The position numbers and the translations under genes are program-made. A stretch of 64,000 nt of DNA from Oxydemutator sp963693105 (GTDB taxonomy: Bacteria; Pseudomonadota; Gammaproteobacteria; Poriferisulfidales; Oxydemutatoraceae), in NCBI GenBank assembly GCA_963693105.1, contig OY843752.1, forward strand, positions 1,769,961-1,833,960. The letters are read 5' to 3'. Shown in pieces: positions 34,762 to 44,528 of this stretch (within the stretch, counting starts at the first letter, position 1; every line of letters starts with the position of its first letter). Under the pieces are notes generated by a model. That model had not been told where the DNA came from, searched no databases, and was given only the letters and a program-made list of their open reading frames with translations.

Positions 34762-36210
34762 TCACGAAACCGTGATGATTTTCATCGTGTTGGTGCCGCC
34801 GTGCTTGCCGACGGTGTCGCCGCGGGTCAGGATGACCCGGTCGCCGTCTTTCACCGCGCGGCAACGCTGCAACGCCGCGACGACCTCCTCCTTGACCTGC
34901 ACGCGCTGCCGGGTGCGGTCCACCAGCACCGGCGAAACACCGCGGTAGAGCGTGACCTTGCGGCAGGTCTCGGTATGCGGCGTCACCGCGTAAATCGGGA
35001 TTGGAGAGCCCAGACGCGACATCCACAACGCGGTCGAGCCGGATTCGGTCAACGCCGCAATCACCGTCACGTTCATGCACGTCGCCGCGTAAATCGTCGA
35101 AAGCGCAATCGCCTTGTCGAAGCGGTCCACCTTCTGCTCCAGCAGGTCGGCGCCGACCAGGCCCCGGTCCTCGCCGCGCTCGGCGCCCTGGCAGATGCGG
35201 CTCATGGTCTCGACCGCGAGCGCCGGGTGCCGGCCAATGGCCGATTCCGCCGACAGCATCAGCGCATCGGAGCCGTCGAGCACGGCGTTGGCGACATCGG
35301 AGATTTCGGCGCGGGTCGGCACCGTGCTTTCGATCATGGACTGCAACATTTCGGTGGCCGTGATGACGATGCGCTCGGCGCGGCGCGTCTGCCGAATCAG
35401 GCGCTTTTGCACCGCGGTCAGCTCGGCGTCGCCGATCTCGATGCTGAGATCGCCGCGCGCCACCATCGCGCCGTCGGCGACTTCGAGGATTTCCTCGATG
35501 CAATCCAGCGCCTCGACACGCTCGATCTTCGCGATCACCGCGGCGGAACTGCCCACCTCGCGCAGCAGCCTCTTGGCGTGGACGATGTCGTCGGCGCTCT
35601 TCGGGAACGACACCGCGAGATAATCCACGCCAATCTTTGCCGCGAGTTCGATGTCCTTTCTGTCCTTGTCGGTGATCGAGGGCGCCGACAGGCCGCCGCC
35701 GGCGCGGTTGAGGCCCTTGTTGTTGGACAGTTCGCCGCCGACGACGACGGTGGTGACGATACCGCTCTCGGCGGAGGATTCGACCTTGAGAACAATGCGC
35801 CCGTCGTCGAGCAGCAGCGTGTCGCCCGGCGCGACATCGGCGTGCAGCTGCGGATAGGTGATGCCGACCGCGTCCACCGTGCCGGCATCGCGCGCGAGAC
35901 CGGGGTCCAGCATAAAGCGCCGCCCCGTTTCGAGCGTCACCCGTCCCTCCTCAAACCGCTGCAGGCGGATTTTGGGGCCCTGCAAATCACCGAGAATACC
36001 GATGTAATAGCGTCTCTCCTCGGACAGCTCGCGCACAATGCGCGCACGGCGGACGTGGTCTTCGGCCTCGCCGTGCGAAAAGTTCAGGCGCACGACATCA
36101 ACGCCGGCGTCAATCAGGTCGCGGAGAATCTTCTCGTCGTCGGTCGCGGGACCGAGCGTTGCGATAATCTTGGTTTTTCTCGGCGAAGTCGCCTGGCGTA
36201 TTTCGGTCAT
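34762..36210 (-). CDS. pyk: pyruvate kinase
   Basis: Converts PEP and ADP to pyruvate and ATP. N-terminal KIIATLGPAT with VVRLNFSHG, the catalytic IAKIERVEALDCIEEILEVADG with MVARGDLSIEIG, the ITATEMLQSMIESTVPTRAEISDVANAVLDGSDALMLS block (split across the barrel), and a C-terminal allosteric domain ending in KHGGTNTMKI. 482 aa. Overlaps the pgk stop by four bases. Confidence 0.96.
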   Translation of the reverse strand: MTEIRQATSPRKTKIIATLGPATDDEKILRDLIDAGVDVVRLNFSHGEAEDHVRRARIVRELSEERRYYIGILGDLQGPKIRLQRFEEGRVTLETGRRFMLDPGLARDAGTVDAVGITYPQLHADVAPGDTLLLDDGRIVLKVESSAESGIVTTVVVGGELSNNKGLNRAGGGLSAPSITDKDRKDIELAAKIGVDYLAVSFPKSADDIVHAKRLLREVGSSAAVIAKIERVEALDCIEEILEVADGAMVARGDLSIEIGDAELTAVQKRLIRQTRRAERIVITATEMLQSMIESTVPTRAEISDVANAVLDGSDALMLSAESAIGRHPALAVETMSRICQGAERGEDRGLVGADLLEQKVDRFDKAIALSTIYAATCMNVTVIAALTESGSTALWMSRLGSPIPIYAVTPHTETCRKVTLYRGVSPVLVDRTRQRVQVKEEVVAALQRCRAVKDGDRVILTRGDTVGKHGGTNTMKIITVS

Positions 36211-37409
36211 TGCATTTTCTCCGGTAGCCGATTTTCCTTTCTTTGCCGCAAAACCTCAATCGCCGGCAAGACACGCCCGCCGATCCACTCGAGGAAAGCG
36301 CCGCCGCCGGTCGAAACAAACGAAATGTCGTCGGCGACGCCGAAACGGGCGATGGCCGCGAGCGTGTCGCCGCCGCCGGCCAGCGACCACGCCGCGCCAC
36401 GCGCCACCGCCAGCGCCAGCCGCCGCGTCCCCGACGCGAAAGGCTCGTATTCAAAGGCGCCGACCGGCCCGTTCCACAGCACCCGTCCGGCGCCGGCGAC
36501 GGCCTGCTCGATGCGCGCCGCCGAACGCGGCCCGATGTCCAGTATCCTGTCGCCGCCGCCGACCGCGTCCAGATCCTTGACGCAAGTGCGCGCCGTATCC
36601 GACAACTCGTCGGCGCACACCGCGTCGCACGGCAGCAGCAGCGTGCAGCGGTGCTCCTTGAAGCGCTCACACAACGAGCGCGCCGCCGGCACCAGGCTTT
36701 CTTCATACAGCGACTGGCCGACATCGCAACCCTGCGCCGCGAGGAAGGTGTTGGCGATGCCGCCGCCGACAATCAGCGTATCCACCCGCCCGGCCAGCGA
36801 CTCCAGCACCGGCAGTTTTCCCGACACCTTGGCGCCGCCGACGACGGCGACCGAGCGTCCGGCGCCGGCATGGAAAAACTTCTCAAGGCTCTCAATCTCG
36901 CGGCTCATCAGCAGCCCGGCACAGGCCGCGGCGGCGTGCCTGGCGACGCCGTGCGTCGAGGCGTGGGCGCGATGGGCGCATCCGAAGGCGTCCATCACGA
37001 ACACGTCGCAAAGGGCCGCCAGCGCGCGCGCAAGACCGTCGTCGTCGCCGCACTCGCCGCGCTGAAAACGGATGTTCTCGCACAACACCGCACGGCCCGG
37101 CGCGACGCGGACATCACCGAGCGCGCCGTCGTGCAACGGAACCTCGGCGCCGAGCAATTCCGACAGCCGCCGCGCCACCGGGCGCAGCGAAAGACCCGGA
37201 TCGCAAACGCCCTCCCGGGGCCGCCCCAGATGGGAAACCAGCACAACCGCCGAGGGTGCTTGCAGCGCTTCCCGCAGCGTCGGCAGACTCGCGCGGATGC
37301 GCTGGTCGTCGGCGATGCGCCCGTCATGCAGCGGCACGTTCAAATCGGCGCGCACCAGCAGCCGGCGGCCTGCCAGATCCAACTCGCGCATTTCGACAAA
37401 GCCGGCCAT
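36207..37409 (-). CDS. pgk: phosphoglycerate kinase
   Basis: Reversible ATP-forming step between 1,3-bisphosphoglycerate and 3-phosphoglycerate. RADLNVPLHDG at residues 20-30, SHLGRPREG, VGGAKVSGKL near 200, and the C-terminal STGGGAFLEWIGG. 400 aa, complete. It begins 12 bases after gap and overlaps pyk. Confidence 0.96.
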   Translation of the reverse strand: MAGFVEMRELDLAGRRLLVRADLNVPLHDGRIADDQRIRASLPTLREALQAPSAVVLVSHLGRPREGVCDPGLSLRPVARRLSELLGAEVPLHDGALGDVRVAPGRAVLCENIRFQRGECGDDDGLARALAALCDVFVMDAFGCAHRAHASTHGVARHAAAACAGLLMSREIESLEKFFHAGAGRSVAVVGGAKVSGKLPVLESLAGRVDTLIVGGGIANTFLAAQGCDVGQSLYEESLVPAARSLCERFKEHRCTLLLPCDAVCADELSDTARTCVKDLDAVGGGDRILDIGPRSAARIEQAVAGAGRVLWNGPVGAFEYEPFASGTRRLALAVARGAAWSLAGGGDTLAAIARFGVADDISFVSTGGGAFLEWIGGRVLPAIEVLRQRKENRLPEKMQ

Positions 37410-37421
37410 CCGGACACACCC

Positions 37422-38435
37422 TCAGCCCGCCCGCATCATCGCGACCGCGGCGTCGATCATGCGGTTGGAATAACCCCACTCGTTGTCGTACCAGGCCGAC
37501 ACCTTGACCAGCCGCCCTTCCATCACCTGCGTCAGGGTCGCATCGTAAATCGCCGACGCCGGGTTGTGGTTGAAGTCGGTGGACACCAGCGGCACATCGC
37601 AAAATTCAAGCAACCCCTTCATCGCGCCGCCGGCGGCGGCGCGCATCGCCGCGTCAATCGCGTCCTTGTTGGCCGGGCGCGCGGCGACGAAGGTCAGGTC
37701 AACGACGGAGACGTTAATCGTCGGCACCCGCACTGCGTAACCGTGAAGTTTGCCCGCCAATTCCGGCAACACCAGCCCGACCGCCCTGGCCGCGCCGGTC
37801 TTCGTCGGCACCATGGACATCGTGGCCGAGCGCGCCCGCCGGATGTCCTTGTGAAACGAGTCAATCAACACCTGGTCGTTGGTGTAGGCGTGTATCGTCG
37901 TAATCAGGCCGCACTCCAGGCCGACGGCCTCATGCAGCACTTTTGCCACCGGCGCCAGGCAATTGGTCGTGCACGACGCGTTCGACACCACGGTGTGCTC
38001 GGGCCGCAGGATTTCGTGGTTGACGCCGACGACGATGGTCGCGTCCACATCGTCGCCTCCCGGCGCGGAAATCAGCACCTTGCGCGCACCCGAGTCGAGA
38101 TGCAGGGCGGCCTGCGCCCGGCTCCTGAACTTTCCGGTGCACTCGCAAACCACATCCACGTCCAGCTCGCCCCACGGCAGGCGCGTGGGGTCGCGCTCGG
38201 AGAAAAACCGGATCGGGTCGCCGTTGACGCTGAAGCGGTCGCCGTCCACGCGCAGATCGGCGGAGAAACGGCCGTGCGTGGTGTCGTAGCGCGTCAGGTG
38301 AACCGCGTTTTCGATGGCGGTCGTCGCGTTGACCGCGACCACTTTTACATCGGCGCCGGAATAACTTTCATACAACGCGCGCAAAATGCCGCGGCCAATG
38401 CGGCCGTAGCCGTTGATTGCAATTTTTACTGTCAT
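37422..38435 (-). CDS. gap: glyceraldehyde-3-phosphate dehydrogenase
   Basis: NAD-binding INGYGRIGRG at residues 7-16, catalytic Cys155 in SNASCTTNCLAP, WYDNEWGYSNRM near the C-terminus. 337 aa. Acidic Glu or Asp after the second strand is not obvious (VAVNATTAIEN), so NAD/NADP preference is unclear. AGGAG eight bases before ATG 38435; 21 bases after tkt. Confidence 0.96.
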   Translation of the reverse strand: MTVKIAINGYGRIGRGILRALYESYSGADVKVVAVNATTAIENAVHLTRYDTTHGRFSADLRVDGDRFSVNGDPIRFFSERDPTRLPWGELDVDVVCECTGKFRSRAQAALHLDSGARKVLISAPGGDDVDATIVVGVNHEILRPEHTVVSNASCTTNCLAPVAKVLHEAVGLECGLITTIHAYTNDQVLIDSFHKDIRRARSATMSMVPTKTGAARAVGLVLPELAGKLHGYAVRVPTINVSVVDLTFVAARPANKDAIDAAMRAAAGGAMKGLLEFCDVPLVSTDFNHNPASAIYDATLTQVMEGRLVKVSAWYDNEWGYSNRMIDAAVAMMRAG

Positions 38436-38456
38436 ACGGAATCTCCTGTTGCCGCA

Positions 38457-40490
38457 TCAACGGCGGTGCTCGATCAACGCCGCCGCCGCGTCGTGAATTT
38501 TTTCCGGCGTGAAGCCGAAGTGCTCGAACACCTCGGCGCCGGGCGCCGACGCGCCGAACTCCTCGATGCCGACGACGCCGCCGTCGAGCCCGACATAACG
38601 CCGCCAGCAGTCGCCGCAGCCGGCTTCGACCGCCAGCCGGGGCACGCCCGTCGGCAGCACCCGCTCGCGGTAGTCGCGCGGCTGGCGCTCGAAACACTCG
38701 GCGCAGGGCATCGCCACCACCCGCGCGCGGCGCCCGTCATCGTGCAGCCGCTCCTGCGCCTGCAACGCCAGCGAGACTTCCGAACCGGTGGCGATGACGA
38801 CCAGTTCGGCGGCGCCTTCGCAATCGCGCAGCACGTAACCGCCGCGCTCGATGTCGCCGAGTTGCCCATCGTCGCGTTCGACGTGCGCCAGCGTCTGCCG
38901 CGAGAACACCAGCGCGCTCGGCGACGCCGACTCAATCGCGGCCTTCCACGCCACCGCCGACTCGACCGCGTCGCACGGCCGCCAGACGTCGAGGCCCGGA
39001 ATCAGCCGCAGCGCCGCCAGATGCTCGACGGGTTGATGCGTCGGCCCGTCCTCGCCCAGGCCGACCGAATCGTGGGTGTAGATGAAGACAACGCGCTGCT
39101 TCATCAGCGCGGCCATGCGCACGGCGTTGCGCGCGTAGTCGGAAAAAGTCAGAAAGGTCGCGGCATAGGGAATCAGCCCGCCGTGCAGCGCCATGCCCGA
39201 CGAAACCGCCGACATCGCAAACTCGCGCACGCCGAAGTAAATGTAGTTGCCGTCGCCGTCGGCGGCGCTGACCGGCCGGCTGCCCTGCCACAACGTGCCG
39301 TTGGAACCCGCCAGATCGGCCGAGCCGCCGATCAATTCCGGCAGTTTGCCGCTGAACGCGGCCAGCGCCTTCTGCGACGCCTTGCGCGTCGCCATGTCCT
39401 CGGCCTCGCCGGCGACGCCGGCGACAAAGGCGCGCGCGTACGAATCCCAGTCGCCCGGCAAACGCCCCTCCATGCGGCGCTCGAACTCGCGCGCAAGATC
39501 GGGGTGCGCGCGCCGGTAGCCTTCCAGCGTCTCGCGCCAGTCCCGCTCCAGCACCTCGCCGCGCGCGCGCGCGTCCCAGCCGCGGTAAATGTCGCCGGGC
39601 ACCTCAAACGGCGGGTGCGGCCAGTCGAGCGCGGCGCGCGCGCTTTCGATTTCGTCGTCGCCAAGCGGCGCGCCGTGGCAGGATTCGCTGCCCTGCTTGT
39701 TGGGCGCGCCGTAACCGATCACGGTCTTGCAGCAGATCAGGCTGGGGCGCAGCACCTCGCCGCGCGCGCGTTCAACGGCGCGCCGCACGCTGTCGGCGTC
39801 GTGCCCGTCCACCTCGCGCTCGACGTGCCAGCCGTACGCCTCGAACCGCCGCGGCGTGTCGTCGGTGAACCAGGCTTCGACCGGGCCGTCAATCGAGATG
39901 CCGTTGTCGTCGTAAAAAACCACCAGTTTGCCAAGCCCCTGGGTGCCGGCCAGCGAGCAGGCCTCGTGCGAGACGCCCTCCATCAGGCAGCCGTCGCCGG
40001 TGAACACGTACGTGTGGTGGTTGACCAGATCAAAACCATCGCGGTTGAAATGCCTCGCCAGAACGCGCTCGGCGAGCGCCATGCCAACCGCATTGGCAAG
40101 CCCCTGGCCCAGCGGGCCGGTGGTCGTCTCGACTCCCAGCGCCGGGTCGTATTCGGGGTGTCCCGGCGTGTGCGAGTGCAACTGCCGAAAGCGCTTGATC
40201 TCCTCCAGAGGCATCGGGTAGCCGCACAGGTGCAGCAGCGAATAAAGCAGCATCGAGCCGTGTCCGTTCGACAACACGAAACGGTCGCGGTCGAACCACA
40301 ACGGATTGCCGGGGTTGTGCTTCAGGTAGTCGTTCCACAACACCTCGGCGATGTCCGCCATGCCCATCGGCATACCGGGGTGGCCGGAGCGTGCGCGCTG
40401 CACCGCGTCCATGCTGAGCGCACGAATGGCGTTGGCCAGTTGTCTGCGCGACGGTCCGCGCGGCTGGCCGCGTGATGGTCTGGGCGGCAT
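38457..40490 (-). CDS. tkt: transketolase
   Basis: Thiamine-diphosphate enzyme of the pentose phosphate (and Calvin) pathway. RALSMDAVQRARSGHPGMPMG at the start, FVLSNGHGSMLLYSLLHL, the TPP motif GDGCLMEGVSHEACSLAG...DDN, and EDGPTHQPVEHLAALR in the pyrimidine domain. 677 aa, full length. First gene of the tkt-gap-pgk-pyk-fba operon; no ribosome-binding site before ATG 40490, but a GC-rich inverted repeat lies in its leader. Confidence 0.96.
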   Translation of the reverse strand: MPPRPSRGQPRGPSRRQLANAIRALSMDAVQRARSGHPGMPMGMADIAEVLWNDYLKHNPGNPLWFDRDRFVLSNGHGSMLLYSLLHLCGYPMPLEEIKRFRQLHSHTPGHPEYDPALGVETTTGPLGQGLANAVGMALAERVLARHFNRDGFDLVNHHTYVFTGDGCLMEGVSHEACSLAGTQGLGKLVVFYDDNGISIDGPVEAWFTDDTPRRFEAYGWHVEREVDGHDADSVRRAVERARGEVLRPSLICCKTVIGYGAPNKQGSESCHGAPLGDDEIESARAALDWPHPPFEVPGDIYRGWDARARGEVLERDWRETLEGYRRAHPDLAREFERRMEGRLPGDWDSYARAFVAGVAGEAEDMATRKASQKALAAFSGKLPELIGGSADLAGSNGTLWQGSRPVSAADGDGNYIYFGVREFAMSAVSSGMALHGGLIPYAATFLTFSDYARNAVRMAALMKQRVVFIYTHDSVGLGEDGPTHQPVEHLAALRLIPGLDVWRPCDAVESAVAWKAAIESASPSALVFSRQTLAHVERDDGQLGDIERGGYVLRDCEGAAELVVIATGSEVSLALQAQERLHDDGRRARVVAMPCAECFERQPRDYRERVLPTGVPRLAVEAGCGDCWRRYVGLDGGVVGIEEFGASAPGAEVFEHFGFTPEKIHDAAAALIEHRR

Positions 40491-40518
40491 GGGTTCAGAT
40501 CAAGTCGAGGTGTCCTTC

Positions 40519-40543
40519 GCTGGCGGCGCGGCGCGGCGCCAGC
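40519..40543 (-). promoter_or_regulatory. inverted repeat in the tkt leader
   Basis: GCTGGCG (40519-40525) pairs with CGCCAGC (40537-40543) around a GC-rich loop, 28 bases upstream of the tkt ATG and downstream of the coupled degP-adaptor genes. It could act as a terminator-like element for those or as an operator for tkt; nothing decides. Confidence 0.25.
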
Positions 40544-40566
40544 GGGCATTGTCGCAAAAAACGCGG

Positions 40567-41424
40567 CTAACGGGCAAGTTCCGTGTCCGCCTTGCCTGGC
40601 TCGCCGGGAGGATGAAAGCGGGCGATGCCGCTCATGCCGATGACCAGTTTTTCATCGGCGTCCAGGATTCGGGCGACGGCGGCAAGACTTTTGTCTATCG
40701 GATCCGCCTCCGGCGCAAGGCGTTCAAGCTGCGCGCGGTAATCGCGCCCGGCGATATGAACATCGAAGCTGTCACCCGGAGACAGCCATTGAAGCCATGC
40801 CCACGGCAGAAAAAAGTGAAACTGCAACATCGTGTCTTCGGCAATCTCGACGACCGGTTTGTGCGCCTCGACATCCTCGTGCTCGGCGGCGAACACCTTG
40901 ATGACGCGGGCGTCGAAAGGCGCGGTAATCGTGCAGTACTTGACGCGCTCGCGCATGCGGTTGAGCGCGGCCAGCGCGGCTTCGGATTCCAGCGCCGCCA
41001 GCTCCATCTGCTCCGCCGCAATTTCGCGGTTCTCGAAACCGTGCTTCTTTGCCTTGTGGGTCAGCTTGGCAAGCTGGAAGGCAATGCGCGTCTCTTCAAG
41101 CGACGCGCGCTCCACCGAGCAGTCGAACTCGGCCAGCATGTCGCCTTGCTTGTAACGCTCTCCCTCCCTGGCGTACAGGGTGGACACCACCGCGTCCATG
41201 CGCGCGCCGAGGCGCGCGCGGCGCACCGCGGCGACGATGCCGCTGCGCATGTAGGAAAGCGGCGCGGTCTCGCTGGCCGGCGCGGCGGTTTGTGTCGCCG
41301 TCGTTTGCTGCACCGGCGCGGCGGTTTGCGTCGCCGTCGTTTGCTGCGCCGTCGCGGCGGTCCACGCCACCAGCAAGAGCATTGCGGCAAAGCGGGTCGT
41401 CAATCTTCCGGACACGGCCGTCAT
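40567..41424 (-). CDS. periplasmic adaptor (membrane fusion/HlyD-like) protein
   Basis: 285-aa exported protein: signal peptide (residues 10-26), a Thr/Gln/Ala linker with a twofold 12-residue repeat, then the lipoyl/hairpin/beta-barrel layout of RND-type adaptors (ARMDAVVSTLYAREGERYKQGDMLAEFDC, a coiled coil about 100-155 and TITAPFDARVIKVFAAEHEDVEAHKPVVEIAE). It lacks a visible efflux pump partner nearby. ATG overlaps the degP stop by four bases, so it is coupled to that protease. Role unknown; homologues normally link inner and outer membrane transport parts. Confidence 0.8.
   Translation of the reverse strand: MTAVSGRLTTRFAAMLLLVAWTAATAQQTTATQTAAPVQQTTATQTAAPASETAPLSYMRSGIVAAVRRARLGARMDAVVSTLYAREGERYKQGDMLAEFDCSVERASLEETRIAFQLAKLTHKAKKHGFENREIAAEQMELAALESEAALAALNRMRERVKYCTITAPFDARVIKVFAAEHEDVEAHKPVVEIAEDTMLQFHFFLPWAWLQWLSPGDSFDVHIAGRDYRAQLERLAPEADPIDKSLAAVARILDADEKLVIGMSGIARFHPPGEPGKADTELAR
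41279..41350 (-). repeat. two copies of a 36-bp tandem repeat
   Basis: Encodes QQTTATQTAAPV twice (the second slightly different at its end) in the linker just after the adaptor signal peptide. In-frame, so copy-number change would only alter linker length. Confidence 0.75.
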
Positions 41425-42812
41425 TCCGGTATCCTGATCGCGAAAAACTGCGATCGCTCGCCGCGCACGACAAGCAGCGTCGCAAAATGTCCTTTCGGCA
41501 GCGCCCCGGCGATGGCGGCAAATTCCGCGACCGTCTGGAAGCGCTCGTTGTTCATCATCACGACAATATCGCCCGCGACGATGCCGGCTTCGCTCGCCGC
41601 GCCGGCGCCGGCGGCCTCGACCATCAAGCCGCCGGCGTCCAGCCCCGGGCGCTTGCGTTCGGCACGGGTCAGTTCGCGCAGGCGCAGGCCCAGAACCCGG
41701 TTCCTGTCGTCGTCGCCCGGCGTGCGCCCGGCGATTTGTCCGGGGTTCGGAGGCAACTCGCCGACCACCACCGGCAGCCGGACACGCTCGCCGTCGCGCA
41801 TCACTTCCACCTCGACCTCGCTGCCCACGGGCGTCCGTCCGACCAGCGGCGTCAGCGACGACGACAAGCCGACCTCCTCGCCGTTGAAACGCAGCACCAC
41901 GTCGCCGGTCTGCAGGCCGGCCTCTTCCGCCGGACTGCCCTCGATGACACGGGAAACCAGCGCGCCGGTCGGCTTGTCGAGGCCGAACGACTCGGACAGC
42001 CCGCGCGTCACCTCCTGTATATAGACACCGAGCCAGCCGCGCGACACCGAGCCTTTCTCCTTGAGCTGTCGGACCACGTTCATCACGAGGTCAACCGGAA
42101 CCGCGAACGACAAGCCGCTGTACGTGCCGGTGCGGCTGTAAATCTGGGAATTGACGCCGACCACCTCGCCGTCAAGGTTGAACAGCGGTCCTCCCGAATT
42201 GCCGGGATTGATGGCGACATCGGTCTGGATGAAAGGCACGTAGTGCCCGAACGGCAGGCTGCGGCCCTTGGCGCTGACAATGCCGGCGGTCACCGAGTGC
42301 TCAAAGCCGAACGGCGCGCCGATGGCAAGCACCCACTGGCCGACCCTGACCTTGTCCGAAAGGCCTATGCGCACGGCGGGCAGGTCGTCGGCGTCGATCT
42401 TGAGCAGCGCAATGTCGCTTCGTTCATCCGCGCCGACGAGTTCGGCGATGAGTTCGCGGCGGTCGCTCAACTTGACGACAATCTCCTCGACATCCTTGAC
42501 GACGTGGTGGTTGGTGATGACGTATCCGTCTTCGGAAAGAATGAAGCCGGAACCGATGGAGCTGGGCGGCGTTGACGGCGGCGGTGTGCCGCGTTCGAAA
42601 AACCTCTCCGTGAAATCCTCCCACGGAATGCCGTGGGGAGAGTCGGGAGAGCCCTCTTCGCCCGTCGCGGGCGGCTTTCTTAGCGTGCTGATATTGACGA
42701 CGGCGCCCGCCGCGGCCTCCGCCAACTCCGAAAAATCAGGCAGGCCGCGCAATTCCGCGGCCACGCACGGAGACAGCACGAACCAGCACACCGGCAACAA
42801 CCACCGGTGCAT
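41421..42812 (-). CDS. degP: periplasmic serine protease DegP/MucD (Do-like)
   Basis: Envelope quality-control protease and chaperone. Signal peptide MHRWLLPVCWFVLSPCVAA, then a trypsin-like domain with His103 (TNHHVV), Asp133 (ERSDIALLKID) and Ser206 (INPGNSGGPLFN), followed by two PDZ domains (about 255-350 and 370-463). 463 aa from ATG 42812; in-frame ATGs at 42848 and 42857 would give a longer n-region. Next to nadB, as mucD is near nadB-rpoE clusters in gammaproteobacteria, but no rpoE/rse genes are here. Coupled to the downstream adaptor gene. Confidence 0.93.
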   Translation of the reverse strand: MHRWLLPVCWFVLSPCVAAELRGLPDFSELAEAAAGAVVNISTLRKPPATGEEGSPDSPHGIPWEDFTERFFERGTPPPSTPPSSIGSGFILSEDGYVITNHHVVKDVEEIVVKLSDRRELIAELVGADERSDIALLKIDADDLPAVRIGLSDKVRVGQWVLAIGAPFGFEHSVTAGIVSAKGRSLPFGHYVPFIQTDVAINPGNSGGPLFNLDGEVVGVNSQIYSRTGTYSGLSFAVPVDLVMNVVRQLKEKGSVSRGWLGVYIQEVTRGLSESFGLDKPTGALVSRVIEGSPAEEAGLQTGDVVLRFNGEEVGLSSSLTPLVGRTPVGSEVEVEVMRDGERVRLPVVVGELPPNPGQIAGRTPGDDDRNRVLGLRLRELTRAERKRPGLDAGGLMVEAAGAGAASEAGIVAGDIVVMMNNERFQTVAEFAAIAGALPKGHFATLLVVRGERSQFFAIRIPE

Positions 42813-42893
42813 TCTCGCAGTGGACGGTTTTCCCCGACAGGCAGACATTTTTGTCATGTTATCATCAAATTGCACAAACAACAGGCGATTGAA

Positions 42894-44519
42894 ATGCAAA
42901 ACTCCGCGCCCAATCCCCGGTCGCGCTACGATGTGGTGATAGTCGGTGGCGGAGCCGCCGGCCTCAGCCTCGCGCTGGAACTGCCCGAAGACGCATCGGT
43001 GTGCATCCTCACCAAGGGCGCCCTTTCGCAGAGCAGCACCTGGCACGCGCAGGGCGGCATCGCCGCCGCCGTCAGCGATTCCGACTCCATCGCGACCCAC
43101 ATCGAGGACACGGTCCAAACCGGCTGCCGCCTGTGCGACGGGAAAGCCGTGGCGGAGATTGTCGGCGGCGCGCCCGACGCGATTGAGTGGCTCGAAGAAA
43201 TGGGGGTGGAGTTCACCCGCGAGCAGCAAGGCGGCGGCGAAGTCCTGCATCTGACACGCGAAGGCGGCCATCTGCGGCGGCGCATCGTCCACAGCAGCGA
43301 CACCACCGGGCGCTCGGTGCAGACGACACTGTGCCGGCAGGCGCAACGCAGACGCAACATCGAATTCCTCCACGGCCATGTCGCGGTGGACCTGATTACA
43401 GCGCACAAAACGCGCCGCGAAGACAACCGCTGCCTCGGCGTTTACACGCTCGACACGCACCGCGGCCTGGTTCACCCGGTCGCCGCCGCCGGCGTCGCGC
43501 TGGCGAGCGGCGGCGCCAGCAAGGTCTATCTCTACACGACCAACCCCGACAGTTCCTCCGGCGACGGCATCGCGATGGCGTGGCGCGCGGGCTGCCGCGT
43601 CGCCAACATGGAGTTCATGCAGTTCCACCCGACCTGCCTTTACCATCCGCAGGCCAGGTCCTTCCTGATCAGCGAGACGTTGAGAGGCGAAGGCGCGCGG
43701 CTGACGCTGCCCGACGGCACGCCGTTCATGCACCGTTTCGACCCGCGCGGCGTGCTGGCGCCGCGCGACATCATCGCGCGCGCGATTGACCACGAGATCA
43801 AACGGCTCGGGCTGGAATACGTGCACCTCGACATATCGCACAAGCCGGAGGCTTTTCTGCTCGAGCGCTTTCCCGAGATTCACCGCCGCTGTCTCGAATT
43901 CGGTTTCGACCTGACGCGCGACCCGCTGCCGGTGGTGCCGGCGGTGCACTATACCTGCGGCGGCATCGTCGCCGGCACCGACGGACGCACCGACCTCGAC
44001 GCGCTCTACGCCGTCGGCGAAACCGCGCACACCGGGCTGCACGGCGCCAACCGCCTCGCCAGCAACTCGCTGCTCGAATGCATCGTCTGCGGACGGCGCG
44101 CGGCGCGAGCGATGGCGCGGGATTTGCGCGCGGCGCGCGGCGCGCGGACGCAAGCGCCGGCGTGGGATGAAAGCCGCGTCACCCAGTCGGACGAGGAGGT
44201 CGTCGTCGCGCACGGCTGGCACGAGGTGCGGCGCGTGATGTGGAATTACGTCGGCATCGTGCGCAGCACCCGGCGCCTGCAACGCGCGAAAAAGCACATT
44301 GAACTGCTGCTGGAGGAAGCCGACGAATACTACCGCCGCTACCGCATCACCAACGATTTGATCGAATACAGAAACCTGGCGCAGACCGCGCACCTGATCG
44401 TCGTCTCGGCGCTGTCCAGAAAGGAAAGCCGCGGCCTGCACTATGTCAAGGATTACCCGGAAACCGACGAGGCGCTGGACTTCCGGAACACGATACTGAC
44501 GCCGCCGGATAGCGGGTGA
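42894..44519 (+). CDS. nadB: L-aspartate oxidase
   Basis: FAD enzyme making iminoaspartate, first step of de novo NAD synthesis. FAD site DVVIVGGGAAGLSLALEL at residues 13-30, SSTWHAQGGIAAAV near 48, THIEDTVQTGCRLCD, and HYTCGGIVAGTDGRTDLDALYAVGE with TGLHGANRLASNSLLE. 541 aa, complete. Start ATG 42894 is only 36 bases from the outermost possible degP ATG, so the promoters overlap. Confidence 0.95.
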   Translation: MQNSAPNPRSRYDVVIVGGGAAGLSLALELPEDASVCILTKGALSQSSTWHAQGGIAAAVSDSDSIATHIEDTVQTGCRLCDGKAVAEIVGGAPDAIEWLEEMGVEFTREQQGGGEVLHLTREGGHLRRRIVHSSDTTGRSVQTTLCRQAQRRRNIEFLHGHVAVDLITAHKTRREDNRCLGVYTLDTHRGLVHPVAAAGVALASGGASKVYLYTTNPDSSSGDGIAMAWRAGCRVANMEFMQFHPTCLYHPQARSFLISETLRGEGARLTLPDGTPFMHRFDPRGVLAPRDIIARAIDHEIKRLGLEYVHLDISHKPEAFLLERFPEIHRRCLEFGFDLTRDPLPVVPAVHYTCGGIVAGTDGRTDLDALYAVGETAHTGLHGANRLASNSLLECIVCGRRAARAMARDLRAARGARTQAPAWDESRVTQSDEEVVVAHGWHEVRRVMWNYVGIVRSTRRLQRAKKHIELLLEEADEYYRRYRITNDLIEYRNLAQTAHLIVVSALSRKESRGLHYVKDYPETDEALDFRNTILTPPDSG

Positions 44520-44528
44520 ACATCCGCT

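Noticed and set aside
36243..40475. A 1,410-codon plus-strand open frame
   Set aside because: It lies antisense to pgk, gap and tkt and arises from GC-rich third positions; its translation is low-complexity Arg/Ala/Gln with no domain.
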